Positions 49,805 through 60,345 are shown, counted from the stretch's first letter. The stretch is DNA of 64,000 nucleotides from Mesostigma viride (GCA_009746045.1 RPFO01000084.1:1101176-1165175); one strand, 5' to 3'. Notes: a model not told the origin generated them from the letters alone. Numbers and translations: made by a program.

Positions 49805-51977
49805 ATGGCCGAACATGTCGAGTGGGACGGAGGTATTGTCTCCGACTCGGACGACGATGACGATTTTGCGTACCATGACGGAGGGCTCGGTCGTGCTATA
49901 CTGGCATCCCACGTGCCAAATGCTCTGCAACACCGACGTCCCCTGGCCCCCCATGTTGGTGGGGGTGGTGAAGAAGGTAGAGCAGCCTGCCGATGAGGGG
50001 GGCAGCGAGCCTCACCTGGTCCTCTCTGTATACCGTGCCAGGAGCATGACCGATGCTTGGCATCAGTGGGACCCGAACAGCGCCACATGGCCTCTGCCGA
50101 GCAAGTCGTCCGCAAACTCCCACACAGTCACCATCGCAGCATCCGAGGTCATCCTCACCTATTGGATCCCGGCGAAGAAGCCCACCTCGCGCCACTTGGT
50201 GTCTTTGGATGCCAAGAAAAGGCTGTCTGCTGCGTGCCTGACCGCGCTCAAGCAGGTGCCAAGGGACGCAGGTCACCCGACGGTTGACTGGCAACTAGCT
50301 TCAACTCCCAAGGGCCAAGGGTGTGGTGCGCATGGCTGAACGTTGCTGGCAAACGATCTTGGAGCAGGTGATGGGTGGCAAGCTCTGCCTGGTAGGACAA
50401 CTTGTGTGCAGCTATGAGATTGTGCACGAGTCCGTCGGCGGCCGCACAGTGAACCGTCCTAGAAGATTCCATGGTCAAGTGGCAGCTGTGGACACGGAAC
50501 ATGGCAAGCAAGGTGGCTATGTTTTGGGGTGCTCAATGGGAAGAGCTGGCGGTGACGTGTGTGGATCTCCCAGAATTGGGGAAGAAAATCTGTGGATGCC
50601 CCGGTGTGTCCGTCCCTCCTCTGCAAGCGTCTGAGATCGCCGTTGCCGAGTCCCGCTTACGTTCGGAGGTGCACGCTGCGCTGACCAGCGCAACTGCGCG
50701 CAGCTCGCCTGAGGCAGCGCGCGGCACGGCCGACACAACTAAGCGCAAGCCGCCTGCGCCTGCAGCAACCAGCACAGCCACGCGCAACCCACGTGCGGTG
50801 GCGACCAACTTGCGCGCAGCAGTGCGCGCCCTGAATGATAAGGCTGCAAGTGACTTGCGTGCGCCCGCGCGTGCGGCCACCGGCGCGGCTGCACCTAGCA
50901 ACTCGCCTAGGCCCGCGCGCGCGGCAGCCGGCGTGGCTGCACCTGCCAACTCGCCTGCGCCTGCACTCACGACCACCGGCGCGGCTGCACCTAGCAACTC
51001 GCCTACGCCCGCGCCTGCGGCCCCCGGCGCGGCTGCACCTGCCAACTCGCTTGCGCCTGCGCGCGCGGCAGCACCTGCCAATTCGCTTGCGCCTGCGCGC
51101 GCGGCAGCACCTGCCGACTCGTCTGCGCCTGCGCCCGCGGCCACCGGCGCGGCTGCACCTGCTGACTCGCCTGCGCCTGCGCGCGCGGCAGCCGGCGTGG
51201 CTGCACCTGCCAACTTGCCTACGCCCGCGCCTGCGGCCACCGGCGCGGCTGCACCTGCCAACTCGCTTGCGCCTGCGCGCGCGGCAGCACCTGCCAACTC
51301 GCCTGCGCCTGCGTGCGCGGCCACCGGCGTGGCTGCACCTGCCAACTCGCCTACGCCCGCGCCTGCGGCCACCGGCGTGGCTGCACCTGCCAACTTGCCT
51401 ACGCCCGCGCCTGCGGCCACCGGCGCGGCTGCACCTGCCAACTCGCTTGCGCCTGCGCGCGCGGCAGCACCTGCCAACTCGCCTGCGCCTGCGCGCGCGG
51501 CCACCGGCGTGGCTGCACCTGCCAACTCGCCTACGCCCGCGCCTGCGGCCACCGGCGCGGCTGCACCTGCCAACTCGCTTGCGCCTGCGCGCGCGGCCAC
51601 CTGCGCGGCTGCACCTGCCAACTCGCTTGCGCCTGCGCGCGCGGCAGCACCTGCCAAACTCGCCTGCGCCTGCGCGCGCGGCCACCGGCGTGGCTGCACC
51701 TGCCAACTCGCCTACGCCCGCGCCTGCGGCCACCGGCGCGGCTGCACCTGCCAACTCGCTTGCGCCTGCGCGCGCGGCAGCACCTGCCAACTCGCCTGCG
51801 CCTGCGCGCGCGGCCACCTGCGCGGCTGCACCTCCCGACTCGCCTGCGCCTGCGCGCGCGGCAGCCGGCGCGGCTGAAGAAGATATGTTGTCTGATTCCC
51901 GTCGTCGCCGGGCACACCGTTACATAGTGTGTCCGGACAGTGATAGCGATGGAGCCCCGGAGGCTGTGGAAACATGA
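49805..51977 (+). pseudogene. Repeat-tailed protein gene with several frame breaks
   Basis: The start MAEHVEWDGGIVSDSDDDDD is acidic. After a frame change near 49880 it continues SVVLYWHPTCQML, DVPWPPMLVGVVKKVEQPAD, LVLSVYRARSMTDAWHQWDP and ASEVILTYWIPAKKPTSRHL; the PWPPMLVGVV part is loosely like a PWWP or Tudor-type chromatin-reader barrel. Another change near 50320-50480 leads to WGAQWEELAVTCVDLPELGK and SEIAVAESRLRSEVHAAL. About 300 residues of Ala/Pro repeats (APANSPAPARAAT type) follow. An extra A near 51655 shifts the frame, after which the true end reads EEDMLSDSRRRR and PDSDSDGAPEAVET. Introns, decay or assembly indels could each explain the breaks. Function unknown. Confidence 0.5.
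50850..51880 (+). repeat. Ala/Pro-coding tandem repeats
   Basis: Units of 33-48 bp built from GCGCGGCTGCACCTGCCAAC, TCGCTTGCGCCTGCGCGCGC and related blocks. The same DNA is open in several frames, which explains the many overlapping long frames on both strands. Confidence 0.9.
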
Positions 51978-52735
51978 AGTCGCGGTTGCTACCATTGTTG
52001 CTACCAATGATTGCTATGTGTGCACCATGGCTGCCAACATTGCTGCTTCCTTTGCTGCTTCTCCGCTGATATGCCGTGCTTTTGATTCACTCTCTGCCAT
52101 GCATGCCAGTATAGTGCTGCCACCATTGTCATGATGTAACTTGTCAACACCAATGCATGTTCTGATTCTGATGTGATTGATTATATTCCTGGCCTGCATG
52201 AGTCTGTTGAGGTTGTTTGTCGCTGCTGCGGCTGCTATGACCATTACTAGTGTGCTCATGTGAGTTTTTTGCCATGTCCATTTGCGCAGTCATGGAGCAT
52301 TTCAAGGTTTGCCCGAGATTTACGAGACCCAAGTGTCAGTCATTTTCCGCGAAGCCGCGATATAATCCCTGACAGAAACTGGCAAAAACCACATGGAACA
52401 TATGCAGAATCCTCCTTGATAATGTCTCATGTAGTAGATACATTCCAGCCTTTGCAATTACAATCACGTCACTAAATTTTAAAGTATGCAAAATTACAAG
52501 CTGTGAGTGCAATTGTCTCTACTCATCATAAGATACCAGCTTGACAATCATGAATGCCCATTTGGTTACAGCATATAAGGCAACTTGTCATTATATAATA
52601 ACACAATTATTGACTTGAAACTCCTCGACCAATGCAAAAATTTGCCCAAACCTTCTATCAAACTATTTTGGGAAGTCCACAGCATCCAAAAAACACATTT
52701 TTCAAATTTTCATTTAGGACAGACCTGCAGCCTCC
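51978..52735. other. 3' flank of the repeat-tailed gene inside the 8.1-kb unit
   Basis: Mixed, later AT-rich DNA without recognised genes. Confidence 0.5.
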
Positions 52736-52765
52736 CAAATCTGTCCTAACCCAAACAAACCACCC
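52709..52765 (-). repeat. Right terminal inverted repeat of the 8.1-kb unit
   Basis: The 30-bp outer repeat (perfect reverse complement of the left end) preceded by CATTTAGGACAG and CCTGCAGCC. Confidence 0.7.
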
Positions 52766-53205
52766 AAACACAGACACGTAGTGCAATGTGAGCGGAATGA
52801 TGGAGGAAGGTGAGAGGGGGACATCGTATTGAATGTGTAGGCATTGAGGCAGCCGAAGCGTCCCATCCCCGGGTACATTCGTGGCTTTAAAAAAAGCCAC
52901 AACCTGCGTGGAAGAGGAAAATGCAGGAACGATGAGTATGATCCTGAAAACGAGGTTGAGGAAACGCGGAGAGGAAATGCCGGCCGCTGAAGCGATTCCG
53001 ATGGAACTATGGGTTTCGCCGACATGAGGCGGTGCAGCTGACTATCTCTATGGTGTCGTGTGTGACCGGGAGTGCCGGTTCACGTGCGCACTCGTCGGAC
53101 TAGCCCGACGACATGTGTGCTTGGTTGCCCACGGCTGAAATCCTCTTGCCCGTCATGCAAAGGCCACGCCTCCTAGCCGAAAACGAGCTATATTCAACCA
53201 ATCTA
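52766..53205. other. No gene; one short hairpin
   Basis: GTGGCTTT-AAAA-AAAGCCAC at 52881-52900 is a perfect 8-bp-stem hairpin. No other feature recognised. Confidence 0.5.
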
Positions 53206-54762
53206 ATATCAAGGAGACAACCAGCGCAGGCCAGAAATCGGGAGAATCCGGACCATGGTAGCTAGCTCGAGCCTGCCGTTATCTTGTCCGCGTGTTCGAG
53301 TCGTTCAGGATGATGAAGATGAATGGTGATGGAAATGTGTATCCTTGTGCATTGAAATTATGGCTGGCTTACGTGTAGAGCGACTAGATGACCTAGACGG
53401 TGGGGCCGGAAACAGCATGCTTGATCAGGGCGTGTGTTTCGAGCCTAACTGGCCGGGAGTGTCTAGTGGTGAGCACCATTGCTGCGATCGCTCTCCCACC
53501 ATTTACGAGGAAATACCCGCAAATGGAAAACCACTGAAAAGGTAGCTAGTCAGTCAATCTAGACAATATTCTTATGAGCTTGCATTCATGGAGAATCTCA
53601 TTGCCTCAAACGATGATGTTCTCATCAGGCGTTTCATCCACACATGTCGATACATTGATGATGTCATTGCTTTCGACAACCCTGATTTCGCAACCCATTT
53701 GTATATCAAGGAGACAACCTATTGTATATCACCGCTGGTCTGCCTGGCATCTACCCGCAAGCGTCCCTCACTGTAAAGCTCACGTCGGAGGATACTCATT
53801 GCAATTACCTCGATCTTAACATTACCCATAACAAGAAGGGCTGGCGTACGGCTGTCTAGGATAAGCGCAAGGATCCTAAATACCAGCAAATCCCTTTTAT
53901 TCGTTACCCCGATATTCACAGTCTCCTTTCCCGCACAGCAAAATATGGTGTTGTTCTTAGTCAGTTACATCGTTTTTCTCATCTTTGTTCTTATCGTGTC
54001 GATTTCATCACGACTCTTGTTGAACTCTTGCAGCGTTTGTTGGTCAAAGACTATGACCGAGACATTATGCTCCGTCAAGTCCGGTGTTTTTTGCAACGTC
54101 ACCCACATTTGTTCGGTGCTGCCCCTTGGCACAAGCTCTACAAACAGGTCGTGGACCGGCTGGATCGCATAGTATCTCCGCACATCTGAACCCTGTGATG
54201 CCAGATCTCCTTTGCGGCCGTTCCGAGCTTGGCACTGGATTCGTTGTCCACATCGTCGCGTCCCTGCAGCAACAAGGTGTTTTCTGGCATATGCGGGCTT
54301 TTGGTTCCCGCCGCACATTTGAAACTTGAAAGTGCTGTCGTCCGGCATTTTGCCTAAGTTTGCACCGTGTGCAGTTCTTGGGCGTTTGGAATCATGGCAT
54401 GGCTAACGTGATGACTGACTAGCTAGACCTTTTCAGTGGTTTTCCATTTGCGGGTATTTCCTCGTAAAATGGTGGGAGAGCGATCGCAGCAATGGTGCTC
54501 ACGACTAGACACTCCCGGCCAGTTAGGCTCGAAACACGCGCCCTGATCAAGCATGCTGTTTCCGGCCCCACCGTCTAGGTCATCTAGTCGCTCTACACGT
54601 AAGCCAGCCATAATTTCAATGCACACGGCTACACATTTCCATCACCATTCATCTTCATCATCCTGAACGACTCGAACGCGCGGACAAGATAACGGCAGGC
54701 TCGAGCTACCATGGTCCGGATTCTCCCGATTTCTGGCCTGCGCTGGTTGTCTCCTTGATATA
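53206..54762 (+). mobile_element. 5'-truncated Penelope-like element flanked by inverted pseudo-LTRs
   Basis: The left arm 53206-53557 (ATATCAAGGAGACAACC to GACTGACTAGCTACC, read inverted) and the right arm 54412-54762 are inverted copies of about 351 bp. Between them lie the RT end and the 3' region. Inverted pseudo-LTR arrangements are a known hallmark of PLEs and arise from tandem or inverted insertions. Confidence 0.88.
53558..54189 (+). pseudogene. PLE reverse transcriptase, C-terminal half with YIDD
   Basis: It starts at QYSYELAFMENLIASN and DVLIRRFIHTCRYIDDVIAF, where YIDD is the catalytic box. A 23-bp insertion near 53705 (a copy of the PLE end, AAGGAGACAACC) breaks the frame. Later parts match the minus-strand copy: LTSEDTHCNYLDLNITHNKK, a stop at 53857 where the other copy has Tyr, then YPDIHSLLS, LLQRLLVKDYDRDI and VVDRLDRIVSPHI. 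The upstream RT and the endonuclease are absent. Confidence 0.85.
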
Positions 54763-55016
54763 TTCATTGAGAATGATAGATTACGGAGGTGAGATGGGCA
54801 TGCAACATAAGGAAAAACCCGATAACTGGGAGAATAACCCTGAAGAAATTAATAGTAATCTGACACGGACATCCAAGGATCACGCCAGCTGCACAAGGTT
54901 CAACTAACTATACAGCACAAAACTACACGCAGCAACAGCTTATATTATACAGATTTTATACATAAATTATACATTTTTTTCATATTTTATACATATTTTA
55001 CACATATTTTATACAT
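54763..55016. other. AT-rich spacer
   Basis: Includes TTATACATATTTTA-type repeats at 54950-55015. No gene. Confidence 0.5.
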
Positions 55017-55125
55017 TCGGGCTGGCGACCCCCCCCCCCCCCCCCTTTTTTTCAGGTGGGGGGGTGGGGGGTCTACCCCCCCCCCTGTATACACTAGCTC
55101 CGGGAGTGTCGCGGACAGCCAGGTA
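55017..55125. repeat. Dispersed repeat with C-run/G-run hairpin (inverted copy of 40018-40095)
   Basis: C runs of up to about 19 bases and G runs of 7-8, followed by GTATACACTAGCTCCGGGAG and TGTCGCGGACAGCC, complementary to the copy near 40 kb. Confidence 0.7.
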
Positions 55126-55720
55126 ATATGTATGGATTGACGGATTTTATCCCCGATTCCTGCAGTATGTCTTTTCTCACGTGTACGGCCTTATAAGCTT
55201 CGCCAATTCTGGCGAACCTAATGGTTCTTCCGCCGGAAAATTGGCTCCGCCCCTGCTCCGCCTGATAAACGGTCACAAATCTGCACTAATTGATGGATGG
55301 CCATATACAGTATTTCACGGTCGAAATACCGGCCCAGTATTAATTAACTGCGTCACGTGGGTGCCAATACAGAGTAAAGGAACCTTCAACCCTATGTACA
55401 CAGCGAGGAGGGAGGGCGCCCTAGCTTCTCTCACTGCCGCAGGTGGGCAGGCCACAGAGCGCTCTCTCCACGGCATGGTGCCGGGGCGGAACACTGTGGG
55501 TGCAATACAACCAGTGCAATACCATAGGTAGGTTGACGCATAGCTTATTATGCTACAAATGTGAGGTGGGCTCAAGACGTCTGCTAATTAAGGCGCAAGC
55601 TGATGGCCACAAGGTGCCAGAGCTAATTGAAGGTACTATAACGCTGTGCGCTAATATCGTTTCAAGTGCTGTAATGCCTAAGCTATCCCATAATCGATTG
55701 CCCCCATATCTAGACAACTA
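55126..55720. other. Unassigned DNA
   Basis: On the minus strand RFARIGEAYKAVHVRKDILQ (55094-55276) looks protein-like, and part of its DNA recurs at 39945-39985; no family is recognised. A plus-strand 116-residue frame (55181-55531) has no domain. Confidence 0.3.
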
Positions 55721-55739
55721 GCTGGAGTGCTCTATCCCG

Positions 55740-55935
55740 GGGAAGCCCGGGGGGGCTTCCACCGACAGTTTCTTGTTGACATAGAGGTCCCCGCCCCGCC
55801 AGTACACTTGGGGCTTCTCGGGGTTGGTCTTGTGGCGGATGTAGTCGGGCCACTGATCGCGGCGTTGCTGCTGCTGGGCTGGCGTCCATACTGGACTGCC
55901 CAGTATATTCAGTATATACTGCCAGTCTATACACG
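55740..55935 (-). pseudogene. LINE ORF1-like C-terminal fragment
   Basis: WTPAQQQQRRDQWPDYIRHK and then VYWRGGDLYVN match the module at 24.5 and 58.1 kb. The DDLT part preceding it is replaced by unrelated sequence. Confidence 0.65.
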
Positions 55936-56299
55936 CACCTGTACATGGGCTATTTTGGTATACCAAAATGACCCCGATATTCTTCCCAGAATGACATACC
56001 CAATGCCCATCTAGATTCCTCAATTCGCTACCCAAGTACCCATTCCATCTCGGCCTACCGACTTATTGATAGTTGCTACTCTTTTAGTATCAACCAATTG
56101 TCAACTGAACGGTGCATGCCAATGACTAGTAATAAGTCATGAGTGGGGAGGGCCGCCGGTCAACCCCGTGATGACGGACACGTGGCATATACTGCAGTAC
56201 ATGTGTATTTCGGCTCCAAATACTGCAGTCTAAACACTGTATAGTACTGTATGTAAATATACTTATACTGATTTCAGCCAACCCTGCCCGCCCACAGTT
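55936..56299. other. No recognised feature
   Basis: Rich in TACTGCAGT- and GTATATACTG-type short repeats (55890-56270); no gene. Confidence 0.4.
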
Positions 56300-56975
56300 C
56301 AAGATCCCTCCCACTACAAGGAGATTGTATGTCCCCCATCTTGTTCCTCATACTGGCACACGTAGGATTGTTTTGGCTCCACCAGCACGACCCTCGACTG
56401 CAGGGCAGCCAGGGCTTCCCGCTTCCAGGCAGCGCCAAAGGTATTGTAGTAAAGATAGCCTGTGTTGATGACACCACCAATGTTTGCATCTTGCTGCACG
56501 AGGTGAATGCTGTATTGGAAAATATCAACACGTACTCTGTGGCCTCACAACATCGATATAATGTGCAAAAGTCCACGGGACTGCATATCGGCAAATCCAA
56601 CCCATCCCGGATAACCCCCTCTCACGTGGTCACTATGACATGGGTCCAACCAGGTGTACACCATCTTTTGCAAAATTAACAGCCCCATTGGCTGCACTCC
56701 AGAGGGACGTTTGGCTGAACATCGTGTGTTTTTATATGACGAAACCAACCACGTGGGCAATTACTTGCAGGAGTGCTCCTCACGGCAGGGCGGTGGGGAG
56801 GCGTCCAGAGGATGAGCTCAACGAGGAAATCGTCAACCGGCCAACTCTTGTTCTCCAACCTTGGTTTTATACTACTGTCTGGCACATTCTCCCAACGATC
56901 GTACCAATGATACAACTGATCCAGTCGCACACAGGAACCACGCTGGTCCACTACAATGATCTACACGAAGGATAA
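56300..56975 (+). pseudogene. LINE reverse transcriptase fragment of a second family
   Basis: QGDCMSPILFLILAHVG matches the RQGCPLSPLLF box of LINE RT. DPRLQGSQGFPLPGSAKGIV and CVDDTTNVCILL follow; VDD is in the place of the catalytic ADD. RYNVQKSTGLHIGKSNPS is the next conserved block. After 56640 the frame shifts and similarity fades. The sequence is clearly different from the LINE copies at 3.6, 5.2 and 59 kb. Confidence 0.7.
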
Positions 56976-57094
56976 GGACCACTAATAAAGTACGCAACGC
57001 GGCGCAGATGCACCGATGCACCAAACTACAGTACCATACAACAAAGGCCCAGTGAACACTGGCCACAGATACTAACTACACGTAGGCATGGTAA

Positions 57095-57474
57095 GACAGC
57101 GCCTTAAAGGACAATGCCATCGCTATATCGAGGTCCTGCAGAACACCGCAGGCCTCACCGCCCAGGCAGTGAAGGACATTGCCGCCAAGCCAGCCCCTGC
57201 TGGCCTCAGGAATGGCCGGCGATGCTCCTCCCATCACGACCTGGGCGGACATGCTTAAGCAACACACCACCTGAGTCCACCACCTCCGCCGTCGCAGCCC
57301 AGCTCCAGCGGCAGACGCTTGACCTCCGCGAGGAGGCCGAGCTCGCCAAGCGCAGCCTCAACGCCATGTACTCAAGAACTTCAACATGGAGGAAGGTGAG
57401 AATTCCGAGAAGCTTGCACGTGCGTTTGAGAGCAAAATCCTTGATCGCATGGATGGGCCTTCTGGGTGAGATTA
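57095..57474 (+). pseudogene. LINE ORF1-like N-terminal part
   Basis: A coiled-coil-like segment VAAQLQRQTLDLREEAELAK and then FNMEEGENSEKLARAFESKI LDRMDGPSG in shifted frames. Its downstream part lies beyond the MITE at 57939-58258. Confidence 0.45.
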
Positions 57475-57938
57475 CACCGTCCGCATTAGTAGTTTTATAT
57501 AAATAATTAGCTTCTGTAAAATGTTCTGGCTGAAAACCAGGAGACAGACAAAAGAAAATTGATTAATTAACTCCGGGGGCTGAGGACTGGACTAAACAAA
57601 CAAACAAACAAACAAAATTAAATTAATTAACTCCTGTGGGCTATGGGTATCACTGACCTCCACTGACTCTAGCCTATGGCCGGCGAAGGGGGGCCTCCGG
57701 GCCGGATTGCCGGCTGAATTGGGGACGGCGTGTATGATATCTACCAAACAAACAAAAGAAATTTATTGGTACCCATGTGCCTTGAACGGCTGCAGGACAA
57801 ACAAACAAACAAAAGGTTTTGATTAAATAATATAGAACCCGGGACTCTAACTGGCTCCCAACAAACAATCCAGGGTTATTCATAATGCAAATACGGCGAA
57901 AATTGACCCCTAATAACAAACTACTAATGCGGACGGTG
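57475..57938. mobile_element. 464-bp MITE with 21-bp perfect inverted ends
   Basis: The ends are CACCGTCCGCATTAGTAGTT plus T, perfect inverted repeats, each flanked by TA. TA duplications and short non-coding length fit a Tc1/mariner (Stowaway-like) MITE. Inside are (AAAC)n/(CAAA)n repeats and AATTAATTAA. It separates two parts of a LINE ORF1-like sequence. Confidence 0.8.
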
Positions 57939-58258
57939 TAAGCTGACCGCCCGGCCACCGCCTCCCCCGCGCGTGGGGTAAGGCAGGGGCGCCTCCGCTT
58001 CTTCTCATCGATCTTTGAGAGCCTATCGGACAAGATTTCGTTTCTCAGACGCCGCAAGCGGCTCGAGAACACTGCCTTCACCGTGGACGACGACTTGACC
58101 CTGGCGCAGCAACAACGGCGACGGGAGCTATGGCCGACCTACCTCCAGCTCCGGCAGACCAAGGCGGGGCAGCTGGTGTACTGGAAGAGGGCGGCCATCT
58201 ACATCGGCCACAAGCCCTGGCATGCGACCCCCGCGGCCCCAGCGACCCCAGCTTAGGG
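57939..58258 (+). pseudogene. LINE ORF1-like C-terminal part
   Basis: It reads RFFSSIFESLSDKISFLRRR, then DDDLTLAQQQRRRELWPTYL, QLVYWKRAAIYIG and a stop after PAAPATPA. This is the best preserved copy of the DDLT-QQ-RR module found three times in the window. Confidence 0.65.
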
Positions 58259-58649
58259 GAATACAGCAGTAGTAGTGTAGAATAGATGGACCGTGGCCAT
58301 GTACATGTACGCCTCCTACAGGCATTATACCAGCTGATTCCCTGAGCACTATTTAGCCATGTACATGTGTGCCTATGATGTGCCACACTCCAGATGATGC
58401 CTAGATTTATTTAGTTATGCTGTGCCCATGCAGAGAGCTGTTCTCTGCTGAGATGCCACGCTCTAGCTCTTCTTGTATACATAGCTATGCTGATCTTCCC
58501 CACCTATGACGGGCTCCCCTTAGCTGGATGTTGCCCGAGACTCTGGGTGGTGCAGGTGCCCTAGTGCACCTAGAGCAGGTGTTGTTTACATTCCCACCCT
58601 TGCAGGAAGTAGCTTAGAATGTATTATAGGCCATATGCCCCTTCTCTGG
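58259..58649. other. 3' flank of the ORF1 fragment; start of an inverted duplication
   Basis: The part from about 58545 to 58645 (CTAGAGCAGGTG, CATTCCCACCCTTGCAGGAA) recurs inverted at 60385-60490. Confidence 0.6.
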
Positions 58650-59762
58650 TCTAATTAATTAATTAATTAATTAGACTCGTGCTCCCGTTGGGGAGTCAAG
58701 GAGCATTAACCCCGATGGATGGATGGATGGGTGCAAACAGTCCTACCGGTCTAATCTATCTACATCAGCTACCAACGACATCGATCTAACAGCATTCTAA
58801 CTACAACATCTATCTAGACAGCTGCACGCTGCCCTAGGGGAGCTGTCTGGCGTGCCTCCCACGGGTTTGCACACGCGGGCGCTTCCCCACTGGGGGGGGC
58901 TCGTTGTCCTCTACGACCTGGACCCACTTGGCCTTGTCCATCATCTTCTTCCAAATCACGGAGAGGCCTAGGCCCCCCATGTCCTCTACTAGCTGTTCTT
59001 TGAAGGTGCGGGCCTTGCGGCGTCTAACATCACAGGGCCCGGCCCACGTCAGGAGGTGCCGGGCAGGCAGTGAGCTGGTCGCAGTCCTGCGGGGGGGCCA
59101 CGTGAGGTGTCTACCTGGTTGGTGCGAGCTAGGTGCCCTACTAGCTGCAGGCGTCGCTGCTTAATGGTGCTGGTGATATATGGCATGCCCTGGTACAGGT
59201 CCTCATTGCGGACATGAGCAGCATATCCTACTCTGAAAATGGAACGCAGCATGTTGGTGACCGCGCCGTCCAGCTTGCGGGCCAGGTCGGCGGTGAGGGT
59301 CCACGTCTCGGCCCCATACGTGAGAACAGGAAGGACGAGGACCTTGAACAGGTCCTGTTTCTCGATCTTGCCCAGGGGCTTGCGCCACAGGGCCCGGTAC
59401 TGGCGTAAAGCGTGCCAGGCGAGGGAGATGCGATGGTCCACATCAACCTCGCAGCTGGGGAGCAGGCTGCCCAGCAGCTTGACGCGGTCCCGGTACAGGA
59501 CTTGAGAGCCGTCGAGGAGATAGAGGGGCGGCGGTGAGTGGGTGATCCCAACCGCCAGGGCCTCTGTCTTCTTGCTGACCTCAAGCCCCACTGCACGGGG
59601 CTCGATAGCCAGGCAGTCAAGCCGTGTCTGCACGTGCCCAGTGTCCTCGAAGAGGGTGGTGTCGTCTGCGTAGATGATGTCGGCCAGCCGAATCTCCGTG
59701 TCCGCACCGCCATGCCAGAATTTGTTAGCAACCTGCACCCCTGGTTCCCTACCCACTATGCG
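58650..59762 (-). pseudogene. LINE reverse transcriptase C-terminal half with YADD (copy 3, best preserved)
   Basis: A 235-residue open frame (59049-59756): ADIIYADDTTLFEDTGHVQT holds the catalytic YADD. VGLEVSKKTEALAVGIT, RVKLLGSLLPSCEVDVDHRI, LTYGAETWTLTADLARKLDG, MLRSIFRVGYAAHVRNEDLY and IKQRRLQLVGHLARTNQVD follow. The 3' tail (hairpin, GGAT and AATT repeats) lies at 58650-58770. The endonuclease and N-terminal RT are missing. The 3' third, with the tail, is repeated inverted at 59793-60345. Confidence 0.88.
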
Positions 59763-59792
59763 AGCAAATCGCTTGCGCTATCTCTCTGGGCT

Positions 59793-60345
59793 ATGTGCTA
59801 CGGCGCCTGCAGCTAGTAGGTCACCTAGCTCGCACTAACCAGGTAGACACCTCACGTGGCCCCCCCGCGGGACTGCGACCAGCTCAGCCTGGCCGGCACC
59901 TCCTGACGTGGGCCGGGCCCTGTGATGTTAGACGCCGCAAGGCCCGCACCTTCAAAGAACAGCTAGTAGAGGACATGGGGGGCCTAGGCCTCTCCGTGAT
60001 ATGGAAGAAGATGATGGACAAGGCCAAGTGGGCCCAGGTCATATAGAGGACAACGAGCCCCCCCCTGTGGGGAAGCGCCCGCGTGTGCAAACCCACGGGA
60101 GGCACGCCAGACAGCTCCCCTAGGGCAGCGTGCAGCTGTTTAGATAGATGTTGTAGTTAGCGATGCTGTTATGTAGATAGATGTTGTAGGTCGATGATGT
60201 AGATAGATTAGACCGGTAGGACTGTTTGCACCCACCCATCCATCCATCCGGGTTAATGCTCCTTGACTCCCCAACGGGAGCACGAGCCTAATTAATTAAT
60301 TAATTAATTAATTAATTAATTAATTAATTAATTAACTAATTAATT
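59793..60345 (+). pseudogene. LINE 3' end (copy 4, inverted relative to copy 3)
   Basis: It starts at RRLQLVGHLARTNQVDTSRG and continues through the end of the ORF2 protein (RRKARTFKEQLVEDMGGLGL; VIWKKMMDKAKWAQV), then the tail with (CATC)n, the CTCCCCAACGGGAG hairpin and a long AATT repeat (60288-60345). Confidence 0.85.

Larger units (their letters stand above)
44664..52765. mobile_element. Candidate 8.1-kb DNA transposon-like unit with inverted termini
   Basis: A 30-bp sequence at 44664-44693 (GGGTGGTTTGTTTGGGTTAG then GACAGATTTG) recurs perfectly as its reverse complement at 52736-52765. Just inside each end lies a 22-bp block containing TTAGGACAG and CCTGCAGCC, with the same orientation on both sides. 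AAA flanks both ends, so a 3-bp duplication is possible but weak. The ends resemble the GGG..TGTTTGG style of PIF/Harbinger-like elements, which have 3-bp target duplications. The unit holds two divergent repeat-rich genes, a palindrome nest and a heptamer satellite, but no recognised transposase. Two unrelated copies of one small element flanking the region cannot be excluded. Confidence 0.5.
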
